Source: Leptolyngbya subtilissima AS-A7
GTDB lineage: Bacteria; Cyanobacteriota; Cyanobacteriia; Phormidesmidales; Phormidesmidaceae
Assembly (NCBI RefSeq): GCF_039962255.1
Contig: NZ_JAMPKY010000007.1
Span: 293,990-357,989, forward strand
Length of the DNA: 64,000 nucleotides
Direction of reading: 5' to 3'
Position 1 is the stretch's first letter, and each line of letters begins with the position of its first letter. A model generated the notes under the pieces. That model saw nothing but the letters and a program-made list of their open reading frames with translations. It was not told the DNA's origin and searched no databases. Shown in pieces: positions 8,222-18,437 of the stretch. A program made the position numbers and the translations under genes.

Positions 8222-9850
8222 TTAGAGATCGCGGCTGAGGGCAGGGGTGACCGGAGCCTCAATGGTCTCGGCCTCCAACACTGCGGGCACACCCTCATTG
8301 AGTACCGTGAGCACTTGGGGCGGAGTGGCATCGGGAGGATAGACCAGATCAACCTCAAGATCTTGGCGGGCTTCGGCGGGAATATTCAGCTTTAGCAGAG
8401 CTTCAGCCTCCTGTCCCCGGCGCTGGACTAGGTGAACGTAGTGGGTGCGCTCTAAACCCATCTGATTTCTAAACTTGAGCCGCACAGTACCCCGAAAGAA
8501 TACTCGGTCTTCGGGGGGACGACGAAAGCGCAGCCCTTGGACCAACTCCTCATCGCGCATAGGAGTTTGAAACTTGAGGGTGATGGCTTGCTCGACACCC
8601 CGATTGTTGTAGAAGGGGAGTTTGAGGCTGTAGCGCACGCCGTAGTTGCCGTGGGCACGGAAAGCAGTGTCGGGGTAGCGAGCCACCATGGGAGCGCTCT
8701 GAATTTGCCCAGTGCCAAAGGTGTTGCGATCGACGGAGCTAATCACGTAGGAGAAGGCATTGCCGGGGGCCGGAATCGTCAACACGTCGGTGTCGGAGGA
8801 GTCGGTGAGAGTGGCTTTCCAGCTGGCACCCTTGGCGACCCCGGCCACTCGACCGTAGTAAAACCGCCCAAACCGATAGGTCGAGGGGTCAGAGGGGGGA
8901 ATATCGCGGGGGCCGGCGAGGTTGCCCTGCTTGAGCACCTGAAGCCAGTCTTGCAGGGTGGGCACGCGCTCGTTACCGTTGGGCATGACGTCGGCGTAAC
9001 GGGCTAGGCTAGCTACGTGCACGGGGCCGCTGCTAGAGAGATACATCATGGATGTGCGCCCATTGCTGGGAATCGGGCGCGGTGCTATGGGTCGCAGTGG
9101 TGCAACAGTGCCATTCTCGCCAGTTTCAGGGTTAATTTGGGCATCAGCGGCAGTCAAAGTGACGGGGCGTATCGGAGGCTTGGGAATAACGCCTCCCTGG
9201 GGATAGCTGCCGTTGATCGGTACGGTGAGCGATCGCAGTGGGATAGGGGTGTTCATCAGCAGTTGCACATGGCCAGGTGGCAGCGTGATGCGCTCGGGCC
9301 AGTGGGACTGGTTTGCCCCGCGCAACATGTCGGTGGTGGTGCGGCTGCCGGGACCAGCATAGACACTGCCATTCGAGCTGAGTCGGGCATCGGGCAGATT
9401 GATGAAGGGAGCCTCCTGGCTGAGGTAGCTGACTCCCTGGTGGATGGTGATGTCAATGGGTTCGTCGCCGGGGTTGTACACCACAACGCCCATGAATAGG
9501 GTGCGGCGATCGTCAGCGTTTACCCCACGGGCGATGTGGTGGGCAAAAAGATCAAAGCGGCCGTTAAAGGCGTAGTTGAGATGAGCATCGGGGGATGCCA
9601 TGCCGTCTTTAGGAAAGGTGGACAGCAGAATGCCATTCTGCTGCACGACTTCGGGGCTATTGCTGTTGAACACAGGGGTTTCGTCCAGGCCGCCGGGGAG
9701 GGGGCGCACTTCCTGGTAACGAATAACCTCGGCGTAGCTGCCATCGCGCGGAATGACAACGGTTTTAGCCTCGGGGGCTGGGGTGGTTTCACCCGGCGGT
9801 AGTTGAGCAAACAGCGGGGAAAGAGTGAAAGCGACTAACGCACTCAGCAT
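8222..9850 (-). CDS. Secreted DUF3370-family protein
   Basis: 542 residues from the ATG at 9850, which gives a short signal peptide (MLSALVAFTLSPLFAQ) cut near residue 17; a longer frame starting at 9937 would add 29 residues before it and is less likely. The body matches the cyanobacterial DUF3370 pattern: a start with IRYQEVRPLPGGLDETPVFN, a repeated theme of beta strands, and statements such as VVVYNPGDEPIDITIHQG. No catalytic motif is seen. It is probably periplasmic or outer-surface. It lies on the same strand as, and about 280 bp downstream of, the large metalloprotease gene at 10130-12973, which is also secreted; the two may work at the cell surface, but there is no direct evidence. 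Confidence 0.85.
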   Translation of the reverse strand: MLSALVAFTLSPLFAQLPPGETTPAPEAKTVVIPRDGSYAEVIRYQEVRPLPGGLDETPVFNSNSPEVVQQNGILLSTFPKDGMASPDAHLNYAFNGRFDLFAHHIARGVNADDRRTLFMGVVVYNPGDEPIDITIHQGVSYLSQEAPFINLPDARLSSNGSVYAGPGSRTTTDMLRGANQSHWPERITLPPGHVQLLMNTPIPLRSLTVPINGSYPQGGVIPKPPIRPVTLTAADAQINPETGENGTVAPLRPIAPRPIPSNGRTSMMYLSSSGPVHVASLARYADVMPNGNERVPTLQDWLQVLKQGNLAGPRDIPPSDPSTYRFGRFYYGRVAGVAKGASWKATLTDSSDTDVLTIPAPGNAFSYVISSVDRNTFGTGQIQSAPMVARYPDTAFRAHGNYGVRYSLKLPFYNNRGVEQAITLKFQTPMRDEELVQGLRFRRPPEDRVFFRGTVRLKFRNQMGLERTHYVHLVQRRGQEAEALLKLNIPAEARQDLEVDLVYPPDATPPQVLTVLNEGVPAVLEAETIEAPVTPALSRDL

Positions 9851-10129
9851 GGATAACCCGTGGAACGACCAAAATACTAGTGAATTCAGTGTGCCCAGGT
9901 AAAACAAGCCTGAAGCAGTAGACGACGACCCTGGCAATGGTCAACATTGGTTGGGGTGGAGGGCGGTGTAACCAGCGCTGAAGCTGCCGGAAGCCTAGGC
10001 AAATGACGATGATCTATAGGCAACGGTGGCAGTGGCTATATTGACCCGATCCACAATAGCACCTTGGGGGACGGGGTATTTCGCTAGGGTTTGGGGAAAA
10101 TCACTGAATCTTCACAGATTGGGACGGGC

Positions 10130-12973
10130 TTATTGGCCCCGCAGGGGGGCGTCTAACACCTTAACGATGCGATCGCCCGCGTCCTCTAGGTAAGCCAGGG
10201 TCGCCAGGTCGAGCCGCTGGCCCTGGCGACTGAGGTGACGGGCGATCGCCTCCTGAAGCTGCCGCAGTTGGTAGCGGGCCAGCACTCGGGCTTCTTCAGG
10301 GGCACCAAAGGTAGCCTCTTGGGCAACAAAGCCCAAAAAGTCAGTGACGCCTTCGCCAGAGCCATGGTTGCGCAGCACTAGGCTGGTGAGGGCGTTGAGG
10401 TGGTGGCGCTGAAGCCCCTGCCGCAGGCTAGAAATGGGCGTTGCCTCAGCGGGTGGATTGAGCACCTCAGTCCAAAGCGTCTGGCTCAGGGTGTCGAATA
10501 GCTCGGCCAAAGTAAAAGAATCTGGCCCTGGCTGTTTGAGTTCGCTGTCGCGCAGGCGCAGCAGCCGATCGCCCTCCATCAGATTGCTGAGGGTCAAGGC
10601 CTGGGTTGACACGATGCGATCATAGATGGGGTAGTCGAGGCGATCGCTAAACGGATCTTCTCCCCAGTGCAACCAGCGATCGGGAGCCAGGCGGTTGACC
10701 AACTCGGGCGACAGGCTGAGGGCGTTGGGGGCAAAGACCTGCTGGCTAAGGGTGGTTAGGGCGCGCCGCTGCTCGGCTGCCGCCACCGGCTCGAACGGGG
10801 ATTGCCCCCGCGAACTCCAGGGGTCGGTGCGGGTAAAGCGCTGGCCGCCGATGTAGTTGGCCATGGTATCGGCCTGGCTGCCGTAGTAGAAAAACACCAA
10901 ATCTACCCGCTGGCGAAGCTGACCGTAGCCCTCGCCCGGGTTCACCGAAAACCAGTCGAGGCGATCCCAAATGGCCTTAGCGATCGCCAACTGCCCCTCG
11001 GCGTAGCTTAGAGGGTCGTTGCTCATATCCCAGGCGTTGGCTCTGGGGTCGACCATGGTGTAGGCATCTTCGTCGGTGGCGTAAGCCAGAGCGGGGTCTG
11101 TCGCGCGATCGGCAATGGACTGAAGCTCGCGCTGGGCGGTCGCTCGGCTGGTGACCGGGCGGTAGCCATACTCAATAGCCCAGCGATCGTAGGGGCCGAG
11201 CTGGGTCGGGAAATAGTCGCCTTGGGGCTGACCAACGGGGGCCAGATTGGGGGGTAGGTAGTCCATGACGGAGCTGGTCATGCCCTGGGCTTGAGTAATG
11301 GCCGGGTTGTTGAGGTCGGCGGGAGACAGCAGAGTGCTACCCAAAAAGTTGTGCCGCAGCCCCAGCACGTGGCCCACTTCGTGGGCAGTTAGCACTCGCA
11401 GATATTGCTCTAGGTAAGCCGCCTTGGCCTCACGGGTCGAAAACGGTGGCGCTAGGGTAGCGATCGCCAGAGGCCCAAAGGTATTGGTCTGGGCTGCTCG
11501 CAGGCTAGCGCAATAGTCTAGGGTGTCGGGCTGGGGTGAAACAGTGCGGCCGGCGGCTGGAGCGGTGAGCCGGGTCATCAGGCGATCGCTGAGGGGGTGT
11601 CCGCACAGCGCCATTTCGCCCCTGGCGATCGCCCCCCGCTCGGCTAGCGTGTCGTACTCCAGGGCAAGATCGCGCACCACGCTGGCGTCAAGCACAACGT
11701 CAGCATCGAGAATTTCGCCGGTTAGGGGGTTGACCCGCGAAGGCCCAAGCCCGCTGGCCCAAGGGTAAAGCGAGTCTGACCAGCGAATTACGTTGTAGCG
11801 CACGTCGGCAGGGTCCCAATCAGCGTTGGCGGGCATTTCGCGCACTTCGATCGCCTGGGTAAAGCCCGCCTGCTCGAAGGCGGCATTCCACCACTCGATG
11901 CCGTCGCGAATGGCGGCTCGGTATTCTTGGGGGGTGGTGTTTTCAATCCAAAAAACCAGCGGCGTTTTGGGCGGCGAGAGGGCCGCAGTGGGGTCTTGTT
12001 TTTCTAACTGCCAGCGCTGAATGTAGCGGACAAAGGGGTCTGAGCTGCCAGGGCGAGTCGGGGCCCGGTAGGCGGAGATGAAATAACCCACCCGCTCGTC
12101 GGCCAGCCTCGGCTGAAAGGCGGGGTGAGCAGGAATGGCCGACAGGCTATAGCGCACCCGGAGGTTGAATCCCCTACCATCAGGAATGCTGCTGAGGGCC
12201 AGGGCAAAGGGGTCTGCACCACTGCTGCCGCCCGAAAACCCTAGCACCGTCTCCAGCTCAACGTTTTCGGGAAAGGCTTTGACCGGCCCCAGGTAAGAGG
12301 CATCGGCGTTGAGGGCGTAGCTGCCCAGCACCCAGGGAAACTGGTTAGCGAGATTGGCAGGGTCACGGGTGATGAGCCAGTCTTTGAGGTCGATGAGCAG
12401 TTCGCCCGTTTCACCATTGATGGCTTGAATCGGTAGCGTTGTCAGCACCGAATCGCTGAAAGATTCTCGCAGTAGCTGCTGGGCCTCGGCTTGGGAATTG
12501 CGGAAGAGCGCGTTGGGAATCGCCACCTGCAAGCGGTTGTCGGGAATCTGGCGAAACTGAACCATAAAGTCGTTGACCGGCCAGCCGCGAAACAGCCCAG
12601 CCTCACCCACCCCTGATTCTAGGGTGGCGATAAACAATAGGTTTTGGTTGAGCTGGGCGGGCTTGAGCCCGAGAAAGGCTCGATTGCGTTGGAGGTCGTG
12701 GTAAACCGTAAACAGCCCCTGGGAAACGGTCAGCCCCTTGACTGTCTCCTCAAAGGACTTGAGGCTGGTAGGTTCTAACCCGGCGCTAGGGTCTGACCCA
12801 GTGGGGGCGTCGGGAGTCGGCTCGCTGACTTGGGCAAAAAGACTGCCATGGGTCGGTCCAACCGCTGAGGAAACCTGGGGGGTTGCCCCTTGACTCGGGC
12901 TGAGGGAGAGGGTCACCGCGATCGCTAGGCTCAAGAGAAAGACCAGTCCTAGTCGTATGCTCTGCTTCACCAA
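10130..12973 (-). CDS. Large secreted zinc metalloprotease, metzincin type (DUF5117/DUF4953-like)
   Basis: 947 residues with a signal peptide (residues 1-29, hydrophobic LGLVFLLSLAIAVTLSL). The zinc site is HEVGHVLGLRH, with ligands H531, H535 and H541 and catalytic E532; about 35 residues later SSVMDYLP supplies the methionine turn, making this a metzincin. The N-terminal 400 residues resemble the DUF5117/DUF5118 region of bacterial zinc-dependent proteases, containing LLFIATLESGVG and GVGYFIS-like beta segments. The substrate is unknown; location is periplasmic or extracellular. It is divergent from purN with only 44 bp between starts, so their promoters must overlap. Confidence 0.9.
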   Translation of the reverse strand: MVKQSIRLGLVFLLSLAIAVTLSLSPSQGATPQVSSAVGPTHGSLFAQVSEPTPDAPTGSDPSAGLEPTSLKSFEETVKGLTVSQGLFTVYHDLQRNRAFLGLKPAQLNQNLLFIATLESGVGEAGLFRGWPVNDFMVQFRQIPDNRLQVAIPNALFRNSQAEAQQLLRESFSDSVLTTLPIQAINGETGELLIDLKDWLITRDPANLANQFPWVLGSYALNADASYLGPVKAFPENVELETVLGFSGGSSGADPFALALSSIPDGRGFNLRVRYSLSAIPAHPAFQPRLADERVGYFISAYRAPTRPGSSDPFVRYIQRWQLEKQDPTAALSPPKTPLVFWIENTTPQEYRAAIRDGIEWWNAAFEQAGFTQAIEVREMPANADWDPADVRYNVIRWSDSLYPWASGLGPSRVNPLTGEILDADVVLDASVVRDLALEYDTLAERGAIARGEMALCGHPLSDRLMTRLTAPAAGRTVSPQPDTLDYCASLRAAQTNTFGPLAIATLAPPFSTREAKAAYLEQYLRVLTAHEVGHVLGLRHNFLGSTLLSPADLNNPAITQAQGMTSSVMDYLPPNLAPVGQPQGDYFPTQLGPYDRWAIEYGYRPVTSRATAQRELQSIADRATDPALAYATDEDAYTMVDPRANAWDMSNDPLSYAEGQLAIAKAIWDRLDWFSVNPGEGYGQLRQRVDLVFFYYGSQADTMANYIGGQRFTRTDPWSSRGQSPFEPVAAAEQRRALTTLSQQVFAPNALSLSPELVNRLAPDRWLHWGEDPFSDRLDYPIYDRIVSTQALTLSNLMEGDRLLRLRDSELKQPGPDSFTLAELFDTLSQTLWTEVLNPPAEATPISSLRQGLQRHHLNALTSLVLRNHGSGEGVTDFLGFVAQEATFGAPEEARVLARYQLRQLQEAIARHLSRQGQRLDLATLAYLEDAGDRIVKVLDAPLRGQ

Positions 12974-13017
12974 CCGCGCTCCTTCGCCCCTAAGCTAGGG
13001 GTGTTTTATGTTGTCAT

Positions 13018-13701
13018 ATGATGATAGACCTCATTTCCCCGTTTCTTGAGGCCATGCCAGAGACTGCCCCCGCCATGATTTCACCGCCGCTGCCCAACGC
13101 CTGGCCCCAGTTTGAGCAACCCCTCAAATTGGGAGTGATGGCCTCAGGCAACGGCAGCAATCTAGAGGCGATCGCCCAGGCCATCAGTCGGGGCGATCTG
13201 CATGCTCAAGTTCAGGTCGTGGTGTACAACAACCCCAAGGCTGGGGTGGCCGAGCGAGCGGCCCGCCTTGGACTGCCCACCGTGCTGTTGAACCACCGCC
13301 AGTACCCCGGCCGCGAAGCTTTGGACAAAGATATTGTGGAGACGCTCCGTATCCACGGCGCTGACTGGGTAATTATGGCGGGTTGGATGCGCTGCGTGAC
13401 GTCGGTATTAATTGACGCATTTCCCCAGCGGGTGCTGAACATTCACCCCAGTCTGCTGCCCAGCTTTCCAGGGCTGCATGCGATAGAGCAAGCGCTGGCG
13501 GCAGGGGTAAAGGTGGCGGGCTGCACCGTACACCAGGTTGAGCTAGCAGTAGACAGTGGCCCAATCATTATGCAGGCGGTGGTGCCAGTACAGCCGGGCG
13601 ATACTTCCGCTATGCTCCAGGCCCGTGTTCAGCAGCAAGAGCACCGCATCTACCCAGCGGCGATCGCCCTAGCTGCCCTAAAAGACAAGGGTCGCGACTA
13701 A
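13018..13701 (+). CDS. purN: Phosphoribosylglycinamide formyltransferase PurN
   Basis: Transfers a formyl group from 10-formyl-THF to GAR, the third step of purine synthesis. The conserved fold begins at LKLGVMASGNGSNLEAI (residue 36 on); the catalytic signature NIHPSLLPSFPG carries the asparagine and histidine, and the aspartate lies in VELAVDSGPII. Residues 1-35 are an extra, proline-rich N-terminal stretch; several in-frame ATGs (13018, 13021, 13054, 13075) make the exact start uncertain, and a start at 13075 would bring the length nearer the usual 200-210. It is transcribed away from the protease gene. Confidence 0.95.
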   Translation: MMIDLISPFLEAMPETAPAMISPPLPNAWPQFEQPLKLGVMASGNGSNLEAIAQAISRGDLHAQVQVVVYNNPKAGVAERAARLGLPTVLLNHRQYPGREALDKDIVETLRIHGADWVIMAGWMRCVTSVLIDAFPQRVLNIHPSLLPSFPGLHAIEQALAAGVKVAGCTVHQVELAVDSGPIIMQAVVPVQPGDTSAMLQARVQQQEHRIYPAAIALAALKDKGRD

Positions 13702-13852
13702 CTCCAATACCGCAACCAAAAGTACCCGCTCGGGTGACGGCGACCTTAGGACGTAAATTCCACAATGGGCCTAACCCCGACAGCCAGAGACACCTCCTTC
13801 TACCGGGTGCGTAGGCCACTGGGGCAAGCCGTATTTTTGGTGAAATCAAGCT

Positions 13853-14683
13853 ATGGAAATTACTACCTTTGAGCTGCTGGTCAAGCGCATCGCCCCACCC
13901 CCGGCCGACCCCACCGTGGCTCGCCGCGTGGTGCAGGGATATTTTCTGACCATTGCCAACTTAGAAGACCGCGACTTTACCTATCAGCTTGAGTTTCACG
14001 TCAGCCGCCCCACGCCGGTAGACCCCGATCGCACTCTGGCAGGCAACGCTGTGGTGGCCTTTGATATTGCCGGAGCCAACACCCCGCTGGCCCTGACTGC
14101 GGTCAACCCCAGCCCGGTTACCCCCGTCTTCACCACCCGGTTTAGACTGCCGGCGAAGCAGACCGCCTCGGTGCAACTGCTGCCGGACCTGACTCGACCC
14201 GGCCTGCTCGATGAGGCCAATCCCGATGTTGAAATTCGCGGCTTTGTGCGCTTGCGCCTGCCTGCTCTGCGCCAGGGGGTGTTTCTAAGACCCCAGAGCA
14301 ACACCCCCGTCAAGGTACTGCTCAACCCTGAGGTGCGCGGCACCTTCTTGCCCAACGACCTCGCAGCTCGCAGCGGCGACTTTGACCAGATCAACTATCC
14401 GCTAGAACTGGCCAGCGGTAAGGGCCTCAATGAAGTAGAGCCCGATCGCGGCTTCTTCCCCATCGATCCCGTCATCGTGGCTGAGGTGGCTGGCGATCGC
14501 CCGGTGCTGCCCGACCTGAATCCCCCCATGATTGACCTATCACTGCTCAGCCCCACAGCTCGGGCCGAGGTTTTGGCCGAAACCCTGGCCCAGGTAGACC
14601 CCAGCGCCGAAAACCTGAGCACCGTCAGCGACCTGCTCTCCAAGCTGGAAATTCCTATCCGCATGGAGCCGACCAACCGGTAG
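13853..14683 (+). CDS. Hypothetical protein, beta-rich, unknown function
   Basis: 276 residues, no signal peptide or membrane helix, and no family recognised. Predicted mainly beta: an N-terminal part (LLVKRIAPPPADPTVARRVV, then VQGYFLTIANLEDRDFTYQL) reads like an immunoglobulin-like sandwich that carries an alternation of hydrophobic residues, and a middle part contains repeated arginine/leucine strands (VRLRLPALRQGVFLRPQ). The last 50 residues are helical and acidic (LSLLSPTARAEVLAETLAQV). Proline content is high throughout. Base composition is like its neighbours. It lies between purN and the DUF1350 gene on the same strand with gaps of 151 and 62 bp. Confidence 0.8.
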   Translation: MEITTFELLVKRIAPPPADPTVARRVVQGYFLTIANLEDRDFTYQLEFHVSRPTPVDPDRTLAGNAVVAFDIAGANTPLALTAVNPSPVTPVFTTRFRLPAKQTASVQLLPDLTRPGLLDEANPDVEIRGFVRLRLPALRQGVFLRPQSNTPVKVLLNPEVRGTFLPNDLAARSGDFDQINYPLELASGKGLNEVEPDRGFFPIDPVIVAEVAGDRPVLPDLNPPMIDLSLLSPTARAEVLAETLAQVDPSAENLSTVSDLLSKLEIPIRMEPTNR

Positions 14684-14745
14684 GTGCCGCCTAATTCTGA
14701 CGCCTCAGCCCTGGTAGCTCTGCCTGCCTGAGGCTGAGGGACGCT

Positions 14746-15729
14746 ATGGAAAACCGCCGTAACGCTGAGTATTTAATGAAACCTTTTACCTTTCAGCCGG
14801 TTTCCTTTAGCTGGGTGGCGCTGCATCCCCAGCCTAAAGGGGTGATTCAGTTTATTGGTGGAGCATTTTTTGGCTCGTTGCCGACCCTATGCTATCGCCA
14901 CCTGCTGCGCGAGCTGTATGACGCTGGTTACACCGTGGTGGCCATGCCCTTCCGCTTCAGCTTTCGCCACTGGGGCATTGCCCTCAGCCTGTTAGAAGAA
15001 CAGCGACGGCTGCAAACCTGTCTGCCGCAGCTCGCTGCCGAGGTTGGGTACGACATTGGGGTATATCACCAGAGCGATCGCTACGCCTGGCTGGGCCACA
15101 GCTTGGGCTGCAAATACATTGCCCTGCTAGAACTGCTGTGCGGCGTTGAGCTAGACCCGGCAGACACCACCCTTGATGAAGTGATTGGCGGCAGAAATGC
15201 TCAGTGGTTGCGCGATCGCCTAGCGGCTTCTCCTAACATTTGGAACCAGCCCACCCAGCTCTTAGCTCCCGATATTAGCGACACCACCAATGCGGTGCCG
15301 CTCAAAACGTTGGCGCACCTGTTCGATCGCTTAGGACTGGGGGTGCAGCCCACCCGCCAGCAAACCCTCGCGCTAATCGATCGCAGCCGCCTCTTTAACT
15401 TGACGGCCATGGTTTCCTTCACCCACGACACCGTAGCGGGAAGCATACAAGACCCTTGCCCTGCTACCAGTGATGTCCTCTGGCTTTACCAGCATCTACA
15501 GGCCAAACAGCTGATTCATGCCGAACTGAGGGGCAAACACCTCGAACCTCTGGGGGTAAAGGTCGGCTCCTGGCTGGTAGACCTCAACCCGCTCGATAAG
15601 TTTGCTAAGCCCCTAGTCTGCTGGGCTACCGGAGAAACCGTGCTGAAGTTTTTTCACCAGCTTCAGCATCGCGAAACTGAGTCAGGGACAGTTTTAGAGG
15701 AGCTGAAGCCAGCCCTAATTGAACGTTAA
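14746..15729 (+). CDS. DUF1350-family alpha/beta-hydrolase-like protein
   Basis: 327 residues. The DUF1350 family, found in cyanobacteria and plastids, is recognised by the N-terminal signature FSWVALHPQPKGVIQFIGG followed by AFFGSLPTLCYRHLL, and by the nucleophile-elbow-like GHSLGCKY near residue 125. The fold is that of alpha/beta hydrolases; the substrate is unknown. The ATG at 14746 has a GAGGGA ribosome-binding site 8 nt upstream; an internal ATG at 14776 would remove ten residues. It converges on the Crp/Fnr regulator gene, with 23 bp between the two stops. Confidence 0.88.
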   Translation: MENRRNAEYLMKPFTFQPVSFSWVALHPQPKGVIQFIGGAFFGSLPTLCYRHLLRELYDAGYTVVAMPFRFSFRHWGIALSLLEEQRRLQTCLPQLAAEVGYDIGVYHQSDRYAWLGHSLGCKYIALLELLCGVELDPADTTLDEVIGGRNAQWLRDRLAASPNIWNQPTQLLAPDISDTTNAVPLKTLAHLFDRLGLGVQPTRQQTLALIDRSRLFNLTAMVSFTHDTVAGSIQDPCPATSDVLWLYQHLQAKQLIHAELRGKHLEPLGVKVGSWLVDLNPLDKFAKPLVCWATGETVLKFFHQLQHRETESGTVLEELKPALIER

Positions 15730-15752
15730 GCAGTGAGCGGAATCAGGACTGT

Positions 15753-16439
15753 TCAGCGCTGAGCCATCGGGTTTAGGAGTTGATTTGCCGGAAAACGAGG
15801 GTCGAGCTGGAGCACGATCTGGCGCTGGTCGATGGTTAGCCAGCCTTCGACTTTAAAGTCTTTCAGAAGGCGAGTCACAGTGACACGAGTGGTGCCGATG
15901 GCGGTAGCCAACTGGTGGTGGGTCAACCGCATGGGCACCCGAATGCCGCTGGGTTCGACATGGCCAAAGTCTTTGGCCAGCATCAGCAAAAAGTGCTTGA
16001 GGCGATCGGCTACCAAGCGCTTGCCCGAGAGCGCTAGCCAGGCTTCGGCCTGCTGCATTCTCAGGGTCAAATTGCGAAACATGCCCGCCATCAGCACTGA
16101 CGACCCCTCGATTTCAACCATGGGCAGCGACAGCACATCGACATCGGTGAGGGCGGTGGCCCAGTAGGGGTCAACGGTGGTTAGGGGTAGGCCGATGGGC
16201 ATCGATGGCCCAGCTAGACCCAGCAGCGTTTCGCTGCCGTCGTGCTGAATGGTAAATAGCTGCACAATGCCCCGACAGATGACCAGCACCTCATCGCTGC
16301 GCAGGGGAATGGGTCGCCCTGCCGCAAAGGGTACTAGGGCTCGCTCGCGATAGAGCTGCTCCAAGAGCTGAATGAAGGTTTGATGGTTGCGAATGCCAAC
16401 AGTGGCATCATGGAGAGCAGAGGTTGCGATTGCAGACAC
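15753..16439 (-). CDS. Crp/Fnr-family transcriptional regulator
   Basis: 228 residues from a GTG start. An N-terminal cyclic-nucleotide-binding-like beta barrel covers about residues 25-125 and a C-terminal winged helix-turn-helix about 168-212, with the recognition region LTHHQLATAIGTTRVTVTRL closely resembling that of NtcA and CnaT. The phosphate-binding cassette expected for true cAMP receptors (GE...RSA) is not evident: the corresponding area reads LAGPSMPIGLPL, so cAMP is unlikely to bind here. The dimer helix is AGMFRNLTLRMQQAEAW. It may respond to another ligand as NtcA does to 2-oxoglutarate. Target genes are unknown. Confidence 0.92.
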   Translation of the reverse strand: MSAIATSALHDATVGIRNHQTFIQLLEQLYRERALVPFAAGRPIPLRSDEVLVICRGIVQLFTIQHDGSETLLGLAGPSMPIGLPLTTVDPYWATALTDVDVLSLPMVEIEGSSVLMAGMFRNLTLRMQQAEAWLALSGKRLVADRLKHFLLMLAKDFGHVEPSGIRVPMRLTHHQLATAIGTTRVTVTRLLKDFKVEGWLTIDQRQIVLQLDPRFPANQLLNPMAQR

Positions 16440-16735
16440 GGGGGTACCTAGAGTTCGCCCGGGTAGGTACTAGCAAGGGTACGGGGGTGAGAACGGCCCT
16501 TAGGGGCGATCGCAGCCCTGTCCTCAAGACCAAGGTCTCACAACAGTTGGATCCTGGTCAATGCTATCAACCTGCCCAGCCCCATCTTCGGCGGCTTAAA
16601 TTAAGGAATTCCCCAGACGAGGTTAAGTTCAGGGAAATAGTTCATTAACGTTTGTGATTTACCGCACCAACCAGGACGAATTTGGCTATCTACAATACCT
16701 TGTAGCAGCTATATCCTACTGAGGTAAGGCCAGCT

Positions 16736-18148
16736 CTAGTGGGTGGGCAAGTAGTCGCGCACGTCCGTCACTTGCCCGGCCAGAGCTGCCGCCGCCACCA
16801 TCGCCGGGCTCATGAGCAAAGTGCGGCCCGAGGCCGACCCCTGGCGTCCTTTAAAGTTGCGGTTAGAGGATGAGGCGCTAATCTGCCGGCCCTGAAGCTT
16901 GTCGGGGTTCATGGCCAGACACATCGAGCAGCCCGCCTCGCGCCACTCAAAGCCCGCTGCAGTGAACACCTGGTCTAGCCCTTCGGCCTCGGCCTGCTGC
17001 TTTACCCGCTCAGAGCCAGGTACTACAAAGGCTTTTATCCCCTCAGCCACGGTCCGACCCTGGACCACTTTTGCCGCTTCCCTCAGATCGCTGATGCGCC
17101 CATTGGTGCAGCTGCCGATGAAGCACACGTCAATGGCGGTGCCCTTCAGGCTTTGGCCGGGGGTGAAATCCATATAGGCAAAGGCGTCTTGGGCCAGCAC
17201 CTGCTCTTCATCGGGCAGGCTGTCGGGCCAGGGCAAGGTTTCGTTGATGGCAATGCCCTGGCCAGGGGTAATGCCCCAGGTTACGGTGGGGGCAATGTCG
17301 GCGGCGGCGAACACGGCCACATCGTCATACTCGGCGTTGGCATCGCTGCGCAGGGTATTCCACCAGGTAACGGCCTCATCCCAAGCTTTACCCTTGGGAG
17401 CAAAGTCGCGCCCATTTAGATAGTCATAGGTGATTTGGTCGGGGTTGACGTAGCCGCAGCGCGCGCCCCCTTCGATCGCCATGTTGCAGAGGGTCATGCG
17501 CTCTTCCATGGACATGGCTTCGATCGCACTACCGGCAAACTCGTAGGCATAGCCCACGCCACCCTTCACCCCGAGCTTGCGAATGATGTGCAGCACCACG
17601 TCTTTGGCGTACACCCCAGGCAGCAGGTCACCGTTGACCTCCACCCGGCGCACCTTGAGCTTGCCGAGGGCCAGAGTTTGAGAGGCCAGCACGTCGCGCA
17701 CCTGACTGGTGCCAATGCCGAAAGCGATCGCCCCAAAGGCCCCGTGGGTCGAAGTGTGGCTGTCGCCGCAGGCAATAGTCATCCCCGGCTGGGTCAACCC
17801 CTGTTCGGGGGCAATCACATGCACAATGCCCTGACTACCCGAGCCAATGTTGTAAAAGCGAATGCCGTGCTCTTGGCAGTTTTGGTCGAGGGCCTGCATC
17901 ATCGCCTCGGCTAAGGGGTCAGCGAAGGGGCGGGCCTGGCTCTCGGTGGGCACGATGTGGTCGACGGTGGCGACGGTGCGCTCGGGATACATCACCGTGA
18001 GCTGGCGCTCGCGCACCATAGCAAAGGCCTGGGGGCTAGTGACCTCATGCACCAGGTGCAGCCCAATAAACAGCTGGGTCTGCCCCGAGGGCAGGGTACC
18101 TACGGTATGCAAATCCCAAACTTTGTCGAACAGCGTACCCTTGCTCAT
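16736..18148 (-). CDS. leuC: 3-isopropylmalate dehydratase large subunit LeuC
   Basis: Aconitase-family enzyme of leucine synthesis that isomerises 2- to 3-isopropylmalate together with LeuD. The ATG at 18148 gives [14 protein letters not shown] and 470 residues, matching the family; an upstream in-frame extension to 18202 does not look like LeuC. The iron-sulfur ligands are in [12 protein letters not shown] and [11 protein letters not shown], and the aconitase signature [13 protein letters not shown] is present. The small subunit gene leuD is not adjacent on either side in this window, although in many bacteria it follows directly. Confidence 0.96.
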   Translation of the reverse strand: MSKGTLFDKVWDLHTVGTLPSGQTQLFIGLHLVHEVTSPQAFAMVRERQLTVMYPERTVATVDHIVPTESQARPFADPLAEAMMQALDQNCQEHGIRFYNIGSGSQGIVHVIAPEQGLTQPGMTIACGDSHTSTHGAFGAIAFGIGTSQVRDVLASQTLALGKLKVRRVEVNGDLLPGVYAKDVVLHIIRKLGVKGGVGYAYEFAGSAIEAMSMEERMTLCNMAIEGGARCGYVNPDQITYDYLNGRDFAPKGKAWDEAVTWWNTLRSDANAEYDDVAVFAAADIAPTVTWGITPGQGIAINETLPWPDSLPDEEQVLAQDAFAYMDFTPGQSLKGTAIDVCFIGSCTNGRISDLREAAKVVQGRTVAEGIKAFVVPGSERVKQQAEAEGLDQVFTAAGFEWREAGCSMCLAMNPDKLQGRQISASSSNRNFKGRQGSASGRTLLMSPAMVAAAALAGQVTDVRDYLPTH

Positions 18149-18437
18149 GGCAGACCTGTAGGCAAAAACGATGAAACTAACTGGTGGCGAAAGGGGCGGC
18201 AAATGCGTTGCCAGTGTTCTATCTTAGCCCAAAGCCTCTGCCCCACAGTTGAGGGAAATATCTCTGGAGGCCAGTTAACGACTGTACCCAACGGCCCTTG
18301 CTGCCCTCTTATCGATTCTTTACGATCACCTGGTAAGTTTCAGCGTGTTGTGGGCTATTGCCCTGGGCGAACCATTGAGCGTTTGACCAGAACTACCCAC
18401 GCCAGGCAAAAAGGTTCGATTTATTAGGAGATATGTC

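Noticed and set aside
15753..16439. NtcA itself
   Set aside because: Only the helix-turn-helix is NtcA-like; the N-terminal half differs and the ligand region is not matched, so only the Crp/Fnr family is called.
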